Positions 9,517-18,327 of a stretch of 45,131 bases of DNA are shown piece after piece; within the stretch, counting starts at the first letter, position 1; each line of letters opens with the position of its first letter. Made by a program: the position numbers and the translations under genes. Origin of the DNA: Bacteroidales bacterium (lineage in GTDB: Bacteria > Bacteroidota > Bacteroidia > Bacteroidales > M50B96); contig JAIOYV010000055.1 of assembly GCA_021740905.1 (NCBI GenBank), forward strand, positions 1 through 45,131. The letters run 5' to 3'. The notes under the pieces were generated by a model. The model saw only the letters and a program-made list of their open reading frames with translations. It ran no database searches and was not told where the DNA came from.

Positions 9517-10320
9517 ATGACAAAATTGGAAGGCAACATCCTGAAAATGCGTACGGAATTTAATACGCCCATAAACTATTTCTTATCCCTTGGAGCCGAT
9601 GAAATCTATCTGAATGAACTTTTGGGAAAGACCATCAATTTGTCGTACCGGCATCAGATCAATTGTATCCACTGCGGAAGAAAAACCAAAACTTCCTTTG
9701 CGCAGGGCTATTGCTACCCTTGTTTCCAAACATTGCCAGAAACCGATGCATGTGTTTTAAGGCCGGAAATGTGTGAAGCCCACCTCGGGATTTCCCGCAA
9801 CCAGGCTTGGGCAGAGGAGCATTGCCTCCAAGACCATTATGTTTACCTCGCCCTGTCAAGTGCCCTGAAAGTTGGCGTTACCCGGCATACCCAAGTTCCA
9901 ACCCGCTGGATCGACCAGGGGGCATGGAAAGCAATAAAGTTGGCAAGGACTCCCAACCGCAACCTTGCCGGTCAAATTGAAGTGTTCCTAAAAGACCACC
10001 TCACCGACAAAACCAACTGGCGGCACATGCTCATGAACACTCTAGCCGAAGATGTGAGTCTTGTTTCTGAAAAGGAAAGAATAGGATCGCTATTGCCTGA
10101 TGTGTTTCAGGATTACTACGAAGAAGATGATGAAATTACGGAATTGGTTTACCCCGTAAATGAGTATCCCCAAAAAGTGAAAAGTTTTGGCTTCGACAAG
10201 CAAGCGGATTTTGAAGGTGTACTTACAGGTATTAAAGGTCAGTACCTTCTTTTCGAGGGAGGCTATGTAATTAATATTAGAAAACATGGGGGGTATTTGG
10301 TTGAGTTAAGTTGGGAGTAG
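9517..10320 (+). CDS. DUF2797 family protein, zinc-binding with GIY-YIG-like segment
   Basis: Choosing the ATG at 9517 gives 267 residues and avoids overlap with aroC; an earlier in-frame start would lie inside that gene. The N-terminal half holds cysteines in C50-x2-C53 and C66-x2-C69, plus Cys79 and Cys86, consistent with a zinc ribbon. The following region has the order Y-V-Y-L-A, K-V-G-V-T-R, R-W-I-D-Q-G-A and an E in AGQIEVFL, which resembles the layout of GIY-YIG nucleases (two tyrosines, K-x-G-x-T/S, R and a late Glu). The family is uncharacterised, so nuclease activity is inference. Its position 7 bp after aroC suggests a shared transcript rather than a functional link. Confidence 0.85.
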   Translation: MTKLEGNILKMRTEFNTPINYFLSLGADEIYLNELLGKTINLSYRHQINCIHCGRKTKTSFAQGYCYPCFQTLPETDACVLRPEMCEAHLGISRNQAWAEEHCLQDHYVYLALSSALKVGVTRHTQVPTRWIDQGAWKAIKLARTPNRNLAGQIEVFLKDHLTDKTNWRHMLMNTLAEDVSLVSEKERIGSLLPDVFQDYYEEDDEITELVYPVNEYPQKVKSFGFDKQADFEGVLTGIKGQYLLFEGGYVINIRKHGGYLVELSWE

Positions 10321-10414
10321 AAGGCACATGATTTTTAATACCAAGTATTTGTAGTTAGATGTCAGTTCATTTCAGGCAACATGTTTTCTTATGATTCTAT
10401 GTAACTATTTTATT

Positions 10415-10422
10415 TAATTTTG
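10415..10422 (+). promoter_or_regulatory. candidate -7 element TAATTTTG
   Basis: TAATTTTG matches TAnnTTTG and lies 28 bp before the KAP gene's ATG, giving a short leader. No good -33 TTTG is seen. It suggests the KAP gene has its own promoter separate from aroC-DUF2797. Confidence 0.35.
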
Positions 10423-10450
10423 AATTTCCACAAAACAATTATTTTTGATT

Positions 10451-12655
10451 ATGGAGCAAAATTACGAAGGCGAAATTTCTGAAAGGCCTGAAGAAAGGAC
10501 ACCTCTGGCTCAGGTTAGGTTTCAGGATGTAATCATCAATCTCGATTTTGATGATAACCCGGAGGATTATTTTAATCTTATTCTACCAATTGGTGAAGAC
10601 GGAGGTATAATTCTCTATCAAAATCTTTTAACCAATTTTATTGAAGATAGTCAATTATTTAAAGCTTTAAAGAATAGCTATGCTGATCTGAATAAACAAG
10701 GATTTCGGTGGAATACTGTCGGGACATTTAGTGATACTCCGACTGGTTTTCTCAATCTTTGTTTTATTCAAACTTATGAAAAAAATGACAGAAAGATTGA
10801 AAATCTTAGAGTTGCACTTCTGAATCAAGATTATTCCAAATCGCCTTTGGAATTCTGGATTCCAGTGTTTGGCTTTAGTTTACATGAAGATATGCTACAT
10901 AAAACGCTATCCGGTTTGATTGAAGTGATAAAGTCATCAGTTCAACAAAGTTATGTGAAATACGGCGAATCAACTTTTTCATTAGTAATTCCCAAAAGTA
11001 TTTCAAATATAAAAACCAAAGAAATCATCAACACCTTTGAAGCAGAATTCGCAAAACCACTCGAAGAAACAGTGAATCAGGAAGAATTCTCCCAAACCAA
11101 AAAAACAGGGCCAAAAATAGCAAGCACGCCGCCCCCCGCCGACCAAGTCCCCACCCACTACGACAAAGCAGAAAAACAAGACCGACTCAACCGGAAACCT
11201 TTGGCCCGCTCTCTCGCTACATTGATAAAAAGGATTTGGGACGAAGGGAAGAAATCGAAAGAATATGGTGAATCATTTATGGTGCATGTGCAAGGCCAGT
11301 GGGGTTCGGGGAAATCGACATTTCTTAATCTTTTCAGGGATGAATTGAATAGCACTCAAAAGTGGATCATCATTGACTATAATGCATGGCAAAACCAACA
11401 CATCAGCCCTCCCTGGTGGACATTCTTATCGAGTGTGTACAAGCAAGCTCGAAAACAACTTGGAATCGGAGGCAAGTTTAAATTATGGCTATCCGAAAAC
11501 TGGCGCAGGTTTTGGATCGGGAACACGGTATCACAGGTTACTTCAATTATTATACTTGCCTTTACCTTGGTCATGGTGTATAAGTTTTTACCAATCATTT
11601 TCCCTGAAACCTCCGATCCCATTAAATCGGATCCTGAGAAATACCTGATTACCCTGACGACCCTAACGGGAGTTGTACTGACCCTCATTTCCTTTTCAAA
11701 AACCCTGAGCAGTTCGCTTTTGCCGGGTTCTGTAAAAACTGCCCTGTCTTTTATCGCCCTGTCGAAAGACCCCATGCTGAAAGTGAAAAAGCATTTCAGC
11801 AAACTGATTGGTTCAATTGACCAACCCGTAGCAATTTTTATCGACGATCTTGACCGGTGCAACCCTAAATTTACGGTGGAGTTCCTCGAAGGGATCCAGA
11901 CCCTTTTCCGTGAGACTAAGGTGCTTTACCTTGTGGCTGCCGACCGGAAATGGCTAGCCAAATGCTTCGAGATTCACTATAAAGACTTCACCGATGACTT
12001 TGATAAAAGGGGCAGTCGTTTAGGCTATTTGTTCATTCATAAGGCTTTTCAATTGTCGCTTCGGATGCCCATGCTGAGTGCCGACCAGAAAGAAAAATAC
12101 TGGGAATTCATCCTTCACCTAAAAAAAGAAGATAAATCGCTTGATGATAAAAAAGCAGAAATGGCCAAAGAATTCGAGGGTTTGACAAGCCGCATGGATG
12201 TGGAACAAAAAGCGCAGGATTTGGAAAACCAAAAAATTGTTCCCGAAGAACTAATCCGGGAGGCGGCAATTGGAAAATTATCGGAACAAAATATAGCTGG
12301 ACAAACCGAGCATATCCTTCACAAACATGCCGTATATCTCGAACCCAATCCACGGGCCATTAAACGCCTGGCCAACTTTTACAACATATTCAGCTATACC
12401 ATGATTTTGGAAGGCCGCTACATCGACGAATCGGTTATTGTGCGCTGGTTGGTGCTGAGCCAGCGCTGGCCCATTCTTGCCGAAGCCCTGGAAAAATCTC
12501 CCGGCCTGATTAATAGTCTGATTCTTTCTGAGGACAAAGAAATTCAGGAATTAGTAAATGACAACGACCTGCAACATATCCTCAACGGAGCCAATGGCGA
12601 TTTGCCACTTTCAGAAATGGATATTAACCATCTTATCGGGAAACATAATTTATGA
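10451..12655 (+). CDS. KAP-family P-loop NTPase with two membrane helices and novel N-terminal domain
   Basis: A 734-residue protein; the ATG at 10451 is preferred over a TTG two codons earlier. Residues 20-200 form an alpha/beta domain not recognised with certainty (see findings). A proline- and lysine-rich linker follows to ~245. The KAP NTPase core has Walker A GQWGSGKST at about 282-290 and Walker B AIFIDDLDR near 461-469. Two hydrophobic helices (about 361-384 and 397-416) are inserted between the Walker motifs, the hallmark of membrane KAP NTPases, where the nucleotide domain faces the cytoplasm. The C-terminal third is helical. Some KAP NTPases act in phage defence or membrane signalling. 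Base composition shifts at ~11.1 kb, with the N-terminal part clearly more AT-rich, which suggests domain acquisition. Confidence 0.9.
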   Translation: MEQNYEGEISERPEERTPLAQVRFQDVIINLDFDDNPEDYFNLILPIGEDGGIILYQNLLTNFIEDSQLFKALKNSYADLNKQGFRWNTVGTFSDTPTGFLNLCFIQTYEKNDRKIENLRVALLNQDYSKSPLEFWIPVFGFSLHEDMLHKTLSGLIEVIKSSVQQSYVKYGESTFSLVIPKSISNIKTKEIINTFEAEFAKPLEETVNQEEFSQTKKTGPKIASTPPPADQVPTHYDKAEKQDRLNRKPLARSLATLIKRIWDEGKKSKEYGESFMVHVQGQWGSGKSTFLNLFRDELNSTQKWIIIDYNAWQNQHISPPWWTFLSSVYKQARKQLGIGGKFKLWLSENWRRFWIGNTVSQVTSIIILAFTLVMVYKFLPIIFPETSDPIKSDPEKYLITLTTLTGVVLTLISFSKTLSSSLLPGSVKTALSFIALSKDPMLKVKKHFSKLIGSIDQPVAIFIDDLDRCNPKFTVEFLEGIQTLFRETKVLYLVAADRKWLAKCFEIHYKDFTDDFDKRGSRLGYLFIHKAFQLSLRMPMLSADQKEKYWEFILHLKKEDKSLDDKKAEMAKEFEGLTSRMDVEQKAQDLENQKIVPEELIREAAIGKLSEQNIAGQTEHILHKHAVYLEPNPRAIKRLANFYNIFSYTMILEGRYIDESVIVRWLVLSQRWPILAEALEKSPGLINSLILSEDKEIQELVNDNDLQHILNGANGDLPLSEMDINHLIGKHNL

Positions 12656-12718
12656 AGTCTGATTGTTCACCAAAATTAATATCTTTGGTTGTCAATCGAA
12701 AAATGGAGTTCTTGAAAT

Positions 12719-12907
12719 ATGAAAAAAGAAAATGTACAGTACGATGAATTCGATGAAGAAGGTGAAGAGCAACTTGCTGTTTTGATAAAGGAAGCTGGGA
12801 TGGACGCTCGCAGGAAAAAGCATATTGCAATGACTCGTCACATAGAAAAGCTTAGGGATGCTGCAGAAGAAGCTATATCTCGAAATAGAAGTTCTTTACC
12901 AGCATGA
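12719..12907 (+). CDS. small antitoxin-like protein preceding zeta-like toxin
   Basis: A 62-residue acidic then basic helical protein whose stop overlaps the next start by four bases (ATGA at 12904-12907), a standard coupling for toxin-antitoxin pairs. No DNA-binding fold is recognisable. The position directly before a zeta-toxin-like kinase, the size and the predicted helical content are what support an antitoxin role. It is not similar by eye to classical epsilon antitoxin. It appears intact although its partner is broken. Confidence 0.6.
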   Translation: MKKENVQYDEFDEEGEEQLAVLIKEAGMDARRKKHIAMTRHIEKLRDAAEEAISRNRSSLPA

Positions 12908-13512
12908 AAGATACAAAAAAGCCCAGGCTGATTATTGTGGCAGGTCCAAATGGTGCTGGGAAAACTACCATCACAGAAAAACTATTGCGACACGAATGGA
13001 TGGATGGTTGCGTTTATATTAACCCAGATGTTATAGCACAGCAAGAGTTTGGTGACTGGAATTCTTCGGAAGCTGTAATAAAAGCGGCTAATAAAGCTAA
13101 AGAAATGCGTGAAACTTGTCTTGATAAATTGACAAGTATGGCTTTCGAAACAGTATTCTAAACCCAGGAAAAGTTGGATTTTGCCCAAAGAGCAATAGCT
13201 AAAGGTTTTTTTGTCCGTTTGTTTTTCGTTTGTACTGATGATCCATCTATTAATGTACAAAGAGTTGCTTTACGAGTCATGGAAAGTGGGCATGATGTTC
13301 CAATCCCCAAAATTATAAGTCGCTATTATCGTTCGATTATAAATTGTATGGAAGCTGTGAAGTTTGTGAATCGCGTTTATTTGTATGACAATACGAAAGA
13401 CGACACGGACCCAATACTCTTAATACGAATAGCTAATGGCAATATCGTTAAGTCATATAAAGAAAATACTATCTGGTCGAAAGATATTATAAGATCAATT
13501 CAACATAGTTAA
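12904..13512 (+). pseudogene. zeta-toxin-like P-loop kinase inactivated by an internal stop
   Basis: The frame encodes a small zeta-family kinase of about 202 codons: Walker A GPNGAGKTT near the N-terminus, the INPDVIA motif typical of the family, and a C-terminal half with SGHDVPIPKIISRYYRS and VYLYDN. A single TAA at 13159-13161 interrupts it after FETVF; relatives of this family usually have Ser-Thr at this spot, so a TCA-to-TAA change is the simplest explanation. The frame stays fully open on both sides, with no other lesion, so the event is recent or a base-calling error. Zeta kinases phosphorylate UDP-N-acetylglucosamine and block wall synthesis; the truncated 85-residue product keeps Walker A but lacks the rest. 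Confidence 0.85.
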
Positions 13513-13549
13513 TCCTCAATTATTGAAATAAAGATGTTCATTTAAAGCA

Positions 13550-16500
13550 TTATTTAAACGCCTTCTCCAACAACCCATCCCCTTTCAAAGTAAGCCTGTC
13601 GAAGTAAGTCGGAACCGGTTTGCCCACTAAATTATCCACGTACATTTTAGCGAGGTACTGCCCGAGCATAAAACCCTGTCCGCGCAAGCCGATGAACAGA
13701 CCAGCATCGGGATCGAGGATCATCCGTGGCTCAATATAGTAGCCCGACCAGATGGCCTGCAAGCCAACCGATGAGAGTTCGGGCAGCCAGTTTACAAATA
13801 CTTCGGAGGCTATTTCGAGGAATTCCTTCGAATTTATTTTAAGGTTTTTATCGGTCTCCATTTGTTCGATAGCTGGCGAAGCACAGCCAATAATCTGGCC
13901 TGTTTCGGCTAATTGCTGCCCATATACAGCGGAGAATCCCTTGTAGTTTTGACGGTCGATGAGCATGGGCAAGGGGATATTATTTACCCCAAGATTGGGC
14001 AATCGACGGGTAATAAATGCCTGGTGTTTCACCGGAAACATCCCTGTTTGGATGCCCAGCTTACGGGCAAACTTATCTCCTTCCGGACCCAGTGCGTTGA
14101 TGAAAACTTCGGTGTGGTATTCCACATAGTCTCTGTTGTGATCCTGCACCAACACTTTGTAAAGATTACCTTCCTTGCTCACATCAATTAGCTTGCAATC
14201 TTCGAGAATAGTCCCGCCATTTTCAATACCGATTTGCCGAATCAGGTCGACCACACGACCAGGTGTTGCTTGCCAGCAGTTGTGGGTGATTAAAGCAGCC
14301 TTGTATTTTTTGCCCAGTTCGGGGTTGATGAAGGGGGAAATGTGTTTTTTGAAATGAGTTGGTTCGATCATTTCCGCATCCGACCAGGCCATGGATGCTT
14401 TCAAAGCTTTGTACATGTTGTCATCATGGGCAAAAGTCACATAGTCGATGGGGTGGAAGTCGATGTTTTTTTTCTGTTGAAGCTCTTTGAAAATGGCCAG
14501 GTTTTGTTCAGCAATTTCAGAGAGTTCAGGTAAGCTAAAGTTGGGTCGTCCACCGGCAATGTTCCGCCATGAGGCACCCCGGCCAAAGTTGATAAGAAGT
14601 GGTTTTCTCCTTTCTTCAGCTAAATACCGGAACAAGGCAGAACCACCTATCCCTCCGCCAGCAACAAAAGAATCGACCTGGACAACTTTTGGATTTTTTT
14701 TATGGTTGCAGGCAATCACGATTTCTTTTTCTTCCCGGGGATAAAGCTCGCCCATCGAAAGCTGGTTACTTAAAGGCCCGCGTGGAGTAGCATCGCCCAC
14801 TATAGCTATCCCCGTTGTGCTGATGCTTTGCTTGAGTCGCTTAATGCAGCGTTTTCCGCGACAGGCACCCATCCCAAGACGGGTAGTATGTTTTACTTCA
14901 TCTACCGAGATAAACTTACGGTCGCCAATAGTTTCGAGGATTTCATCGTAAGTTACATCATCGCAATGGCACACATATTTTGCAACAGGGGCCATTTCAG
15001 GCGCTGGTTTAAATTCAATGACATCGGGGTAATTATTTTTCACAATAAAGCCACGAATGTCCATCAGGTCTTTTCCATGCACATCGAGCGATTTCACACG
15101 GGCAATATTTGTTTTGTTAGGCTTCCGAAGGATTTTTTCGACCACTCCTTCGCCAAGTTTCTTCCCATTATTATCAACGAGGAATACTTCTGAGTCCTTT
15201 TCCACTTCGTATTCAATGGGCAGGAACAGCCAGTCTTTTTTCAGGCTATAACCAAAAATAGCCAGGCCGGGGCATTGGTACACACAGTCCATGCAACCGA
15301 TACATTTATCGAAGTCGAGCTGAGGAATTGTGCTGGTCGAAGTTTTGGTGATTGCGCCATGTGGGCAGGCAAATTCGCAAGGGTTACAAGCAAAGCCATA
15401 CAGGCAATCGATAATTACGAAAGGCTTGGCATTCATTCGTTCTTCGGAAGGAAGGAATGGTTTTTCCTGAACCCGAATGGGATGTTGCTGCGAGTCGATG
15501 TATTCTTTCGAAGTGGCCAGGTAATCGTCGTAGTTGTAACGTTCGCCCATTTCTTCCAAAATCTCCAAAGCCACTTGTTTACCACGGACCACGGCACTTG
15601 TCCCCTCTCCTATTCGGATGGCATCGCCTGCACCAAACACATTGCGTCCAAAAACTTCTTTTCCTTTTATCAATAGCTGATCGTCGGGGACCAGTCCCGT
15701 GCATATATTAATGGCATCGATCCCGTCAATCACTTTTTCGGTGCCAGGGATAGCCTGGAAATTTTCACATTTGGCTACCACAGCCCCCACAATGCCAGTA
15801 TGGTCTTCGTTCGGAAGGGCTTTCAGCAAAATATGCGAAAGGATCACAGGGATTCCTAAGCGGCGGACCCGATTTGCCTGAACCGGGAAACCGCCTTCGT
15901 TGGGCATGGCCTCGATGATGGCTTTTACATTTGCCCCGGCCTGCATCAACTGGTAAGATGTAAGATAACCAATATTTCCGGCTCCAACGGTAAGCACATT
16001 TTTACCAAGCAATGTAAACTCCTGGTTCATCATTTTTTGCACTACGGCAGCCGTAAAAACACCGGGCAGATCATCGTTCTCGAAAGTGGGCATAAAAGGC
16101 ACGGCACCGGTTGCAATCACCAGATTGTCGGCATCGATATAATAAACTTCTTCGGTGTTGATATTTTTCACGGCAATGCGTTTTCCTTCCAGGATGTCCC
16201 ACACAGTCGAGTTCAGGAAGATACCATCGTGCGAATCGCCGGCAAGGGTTTTGGCGATGTCGAAGCCACGCATCCCGCCAAATTTTTTCTCTTTCTCAAA
16301 AAAGAAAAATTGATGGGTCTGCATAAGGAATTGCCCGCCAATCTGTGCGTTGTTGTCGATAACTATGTTTTCGATCTTGTGTTTGTTCAATTCCTCGCGA
16401 CAGGCCAAACCTGCAGGCCCGGCACCGATAATGACTACGGAAGTCTTGTAGGCTTTAATGCCATCCTTTCTCTCGTATTGGCTAACCGATGGGTTATAGT

Positions 16501-16786
16501 CTTTGGGTATCTCGCTTACCACGTTAACATCATCGCAATTAGTGATACAGATGCGCTTTATTTGTCCATCGACCAACATTTCGCAGGCACCGCATTTTCC
16601 AATGCCACATTCGAGGCTCCGGTTGCGGTTGCGCAAACTGTGACTATGCACCGGAAAGCCAGCCTGGTGTAAAGCTGCTGCAATGGTGCGGCCTTTTTCG
16701 CCACAGATTTCATTGCCATTAAAAGTAAAGCAAAGTTGTTCTTTGTCTTCAATATCGAGTATCGGATGTTCAGTTATCTTGTACAT
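13550..16786 (-). CDS. five-module FAD/iron-sulfur amine-type oxidoreductase fusion
   Basis: A 1078-residue single chain. Modules in order: a [2Fe-2S] ferredoxin-like domain (15-95; Cys60, 65, 68, 80); a pyridine nucleotide-disulfide oxidoreductase domain (115-420; GAGPAG FAD loop, GAGNIG NAD loop); a ferredoxin-type cluster region (Cys467/470/474 and Cys495/498/501/505); a BFD-like [2Fe-2S] domain (Cys606, 608, 642, 647); and a DAO/glycine-oxidase-like flavin domain (700-1060; GGGIGG). The order matches the separate subunits of heterotetrameric sarcosine/proline/opine oxidases and HcnABC-type enzymes joined together. It probably dehydrogenates an amino acid or N-alkyl amine and passes electrons through the iron-sulfur centres; the substrate cannot be read from sequence. 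No signal peptide, so cytoplasmic. Confidence 0.85.
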   Translation of the reverse strand: MYKITEHPILDIEDKEQLCFTFNGNEICGEKGRTIAAALHQAGFPVHSHSLRNRNRSLECGIGKCGACEMLVDGQIKRICITNCDDVNVVSEIPKDYNPSVSQYERKDGIKAYKTSVVIIGAGPAGLACREELNKHKIENIVIDNNAQIGGQFLMQTHQFFFFEKEKKFGGMRGFDIAKTLAGDSHDGIFLNSTVWDILEGKRIAVKNINTEEVYYIDADNLVIATGAVPFMPTFENDDLPGVFTAAVVQKMMNQEFTLLGKNVLTVGAGNIGYLTSYQLMQAGANVKAIIEAMPNEGGFPVQANRVRRLGIPVILSHILLKALPNEDHTGIVGAVVAKCENFQAIPGTEKVIDGIDAINICTGLVPDDQLLIKGKEVFGRNVFGAGDAIRIGEGTSAVVRGKQVALEILEEMGERYNYDDYLATSKEYIDSQQHPIRVQEKPFLPSEERMNAKPFVIIDCLYGFACNPCEFACPHGAITKTSTSTIPQLDFDKCIGCMDCVYQCPGLAIFGYSLKKDWLFLPIEYEVEKDSEVFLVDNNGKKLGEGVVEKILRKPNKTNIARVKSLDVHGKDLMDIRGFIVKNNYPDVIEFKPAPEMAPVAKYVCHCDDVTYDEILETIGDRKFISVDEVKHTTRLGMGACRGKRCIKRLKQSISTTGIAIVGDATPRGPLSNQLSMGELYPREEKEIVIACNHKKNPKVVQVDSFVAGGGIGGSALFRYLAEERRKPLLINFGRGASWRNIAGGRPNFSLPELSEIAEQNLAIFKELQQKKNIDFHPIDYVTFAHDDNMYKALKASMAWSDAEMIEPTHFKKHISPFINPELGKKYKAALITHNCWQATPGRVVDLIRQIGIENGGTILEDCKLIDVSKEGNLYKVLVQDHNRDYVEYHTEVFINALGPEGDKFARKLGIQTGMFPVKHQAFITRRLPNLGVNNIPLPMLIDRQNYKGFSAVYGQQLAETGQIIGCASPAIEQMETDKNLKINSKEFLEIASEVFVNWLPELSSVGLQAIWSGYYIEPRMILDPDAGLFIGLRGQGFMLGQYLAKMYVDNLVGKPVPTYFDRLTLKGDGLLEKAFK

Positions 16787-17339
16787 AAGCTTGTTTCAAA
16801 AAATCTGGTGAAAGTAACACATTCACATAGTTCGATGTATGAGTTTTATCATTCGGGATACTAATTTTCGGCAGGAAAAGGAAATTGAGGAGAGTCGCGT
16901 AAGTAGTGAAATGAGATGTGTTTGGCCAAATGTGGTAGTATTGTACCATTTAGAGACGCAAAGAATACGTCTTGTATATATGGCGCGATGGTGGATAAAA
17001 GATAGGGGAAGGAAAGAGGCTTTGTAGTGAATTAATGTGGTGTGAGGGGTCAATTGCATTAGAAAGGTTCTATATTAAATGGAGAAGCATACCTTGCATC
17101 TCTACATACATGCCATCATATTCCGATCCAACTTTCTCTCTTACTTACCTACTTAACTTACTCACCTTATTCACGCACTCACCCTAATACCTTAATTCAC
17201 TAATTTTCCCAATTCCATAATTACTTAATTCCTCAATTACCTTCCCCACCCAATCAACCTTTTTAAAAAAAATCCGTCTATGCTCAAAACTTTCTGTAAA
17301 ATTGAAAGTTCTTTTAATGTTCTATTTTAAAGATTATAA
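16787..17339. other. non-coding gap between divergent genes
   Basis: About 550 bp between the oxidoreductase and the MORN-repeat gene, which diverge. No gene was found. The right half is low-complexity and holds an octamer-periodic array. No convincing TAnnTTTG promoter was found for either gene. Confidence 0.5.
17143..17240. repeat. octamer/nonamer-periodic low-complexity array
   Basis: A run of ACTTA/ACTCA units passes into six AATT cores spaced 8, 9, 8, 8 and 8 bp apart (17194-17238). The register is regular enough to be a decayed short tandem array, here upstream of genes rather than at a gene end. Confidence 0.45.
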
Positions 17340-18053
17340 ATGATGACAAATAAATTTCAGTTTATGAAATACTGGTATGTAGCGATATTGTTTTTTCTGA
17401 TCGTTCAAAATTCGACCTTCGGGCAACGAATTGTTGTTGAAACCTGGGATAGTGGAAAGGAAAAAGTGGTTTTTGATATTACCAAGGGGACCTATGAAAA
17501 ACCCATCGACTATTATTATTTTAAGTTCTATCCCAATGGCAAAGTCTACAAAGAGGGAAATTATGTGAATGAAAAAGTGTCGGGCGAATGGAAGTTCTAC
17601 TATCAGAATGGAAAACTAAAAAGCAGTGCTGTATATGCCTTTGGCAATCTTTCGGGCGAATATAAGAGCTACTATATTTCTGGCGATATAGAACAAATGG
17701 GGCAGTATCAAGTAGGCCAACTTGTCGATGTGCAACTATTTAATCGCGATGGGACAATAAAAGACAAAGCTGAGGAGGATGTCAGTTACCTGGTAAAGGA
17801 TTCGGTAAAAGCCTGGGAGCGATCGCAAATCGAAACAGCATGGGTCGATTGCTTTATGCGAATGGATGAGGTTTTTCCAAATGCCGAGGAATATTGCACT
17901 TGTATGATAGATTCGGCGGCCAAATTTGTGGAATACGAAGAATTCTATTATCTAAGCGAGTATCAGCGTTCCGTTCTTTTTAGATATATGATGGAATACA
18001 AAGGATTTTGCCGGGGAATTATTGAGAACCCTATAGAGAAAAATCCAGAATAG
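17340..18053 (+). CDS. secreted MORN-repeat protein
   Basis: A 237-residue protein with an N-terminal signal peptide (hydrophobic core YVAILFFLIV, then NSTFGQ). ATG codons at 17340, 17343 and 17364 are all possible; the first is kept. Residues 60-140 hold three MORN-like units of the form YPNG-x5-GNYVN...GEWKFYYQNG and GEYKSYY, the pattern found in the YwqK-like group of Bacteroidota. The C-terminal 90 residues contain several cysteines (CFMR, YCTCM, FCRG) that may form disulfides outside the cytoplasm. Function unknown; MORN repeats usually bind membranes or proteins. Confidence 0.75.
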   Translation: MMTNKFQFMKYWYVAILFFLIVQNSTFGQRIVVETWDSGKEKVVFDITKGTYEKPIDYYYFKFYPNGKVYKEGNYVNEKVSGEWKFYYQNGKLKSSAVYAFGNLSGEYKSYYISGDIEQMGQYQVGQLVDVQLFNRDGTIKDKAEEDVSYLVKDSVKAWERSQIETAWVDCFMRMDEVFPNAEEYCTCMIDSAAKFVEYEEFYYLSEYQRSVLFRYMMEYKGFCRGIIENPIEKNPE

Positions 18054-18074
18054 TCGGCAATTGGCAATTGGCAA
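18054..18074. repeat. short heptanucleotide array immediately after a stop codon
   Basis: Three heptads, TCGGCAA TTGGCAA TTGGCAA, begin on the base after the TAG stop of the MORN-repeat gene. It is the shortest array in the window but its position fits the same pattern. Confidence 0.5.
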
Positions 18075-18327
18075 GATACAGTGAGATGGTTGATTTTTTA
18101 GATCTCTTTTAGCCTGTTTTTTACTCTCATATATTTTTGGAATATTCCAAATCGAAGTGGAATTAGAAATAAATCGCACTATCGAAAACCTATGCACTTC
18201 CTGTTTGTTTATTGGGATTAAAAGTTTGACATTTGTCAGCCAAAAATTTTGAACAATTATTATCAAAATGGCTTGTTAAAGAAATGTAAAACACACAATC
18301 TTAGGAAATTAAAAAACATCTAGTTTA

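Noticed and set aside
13174-13512. Treating the second half of the zeta-like kinase as a separate gene
   Set aside because: It is in the same frame as the first half, has no ATG or ribosome site, and lacks the nucleotide-binding loop.
16037-16672. Plus-strand 211-codon open frame inside the oxidoreductase gene
   Set aside because: It is antisense to well-conserved FAD and ferredoxin domains and has no protein-like motifs or ribosome site.
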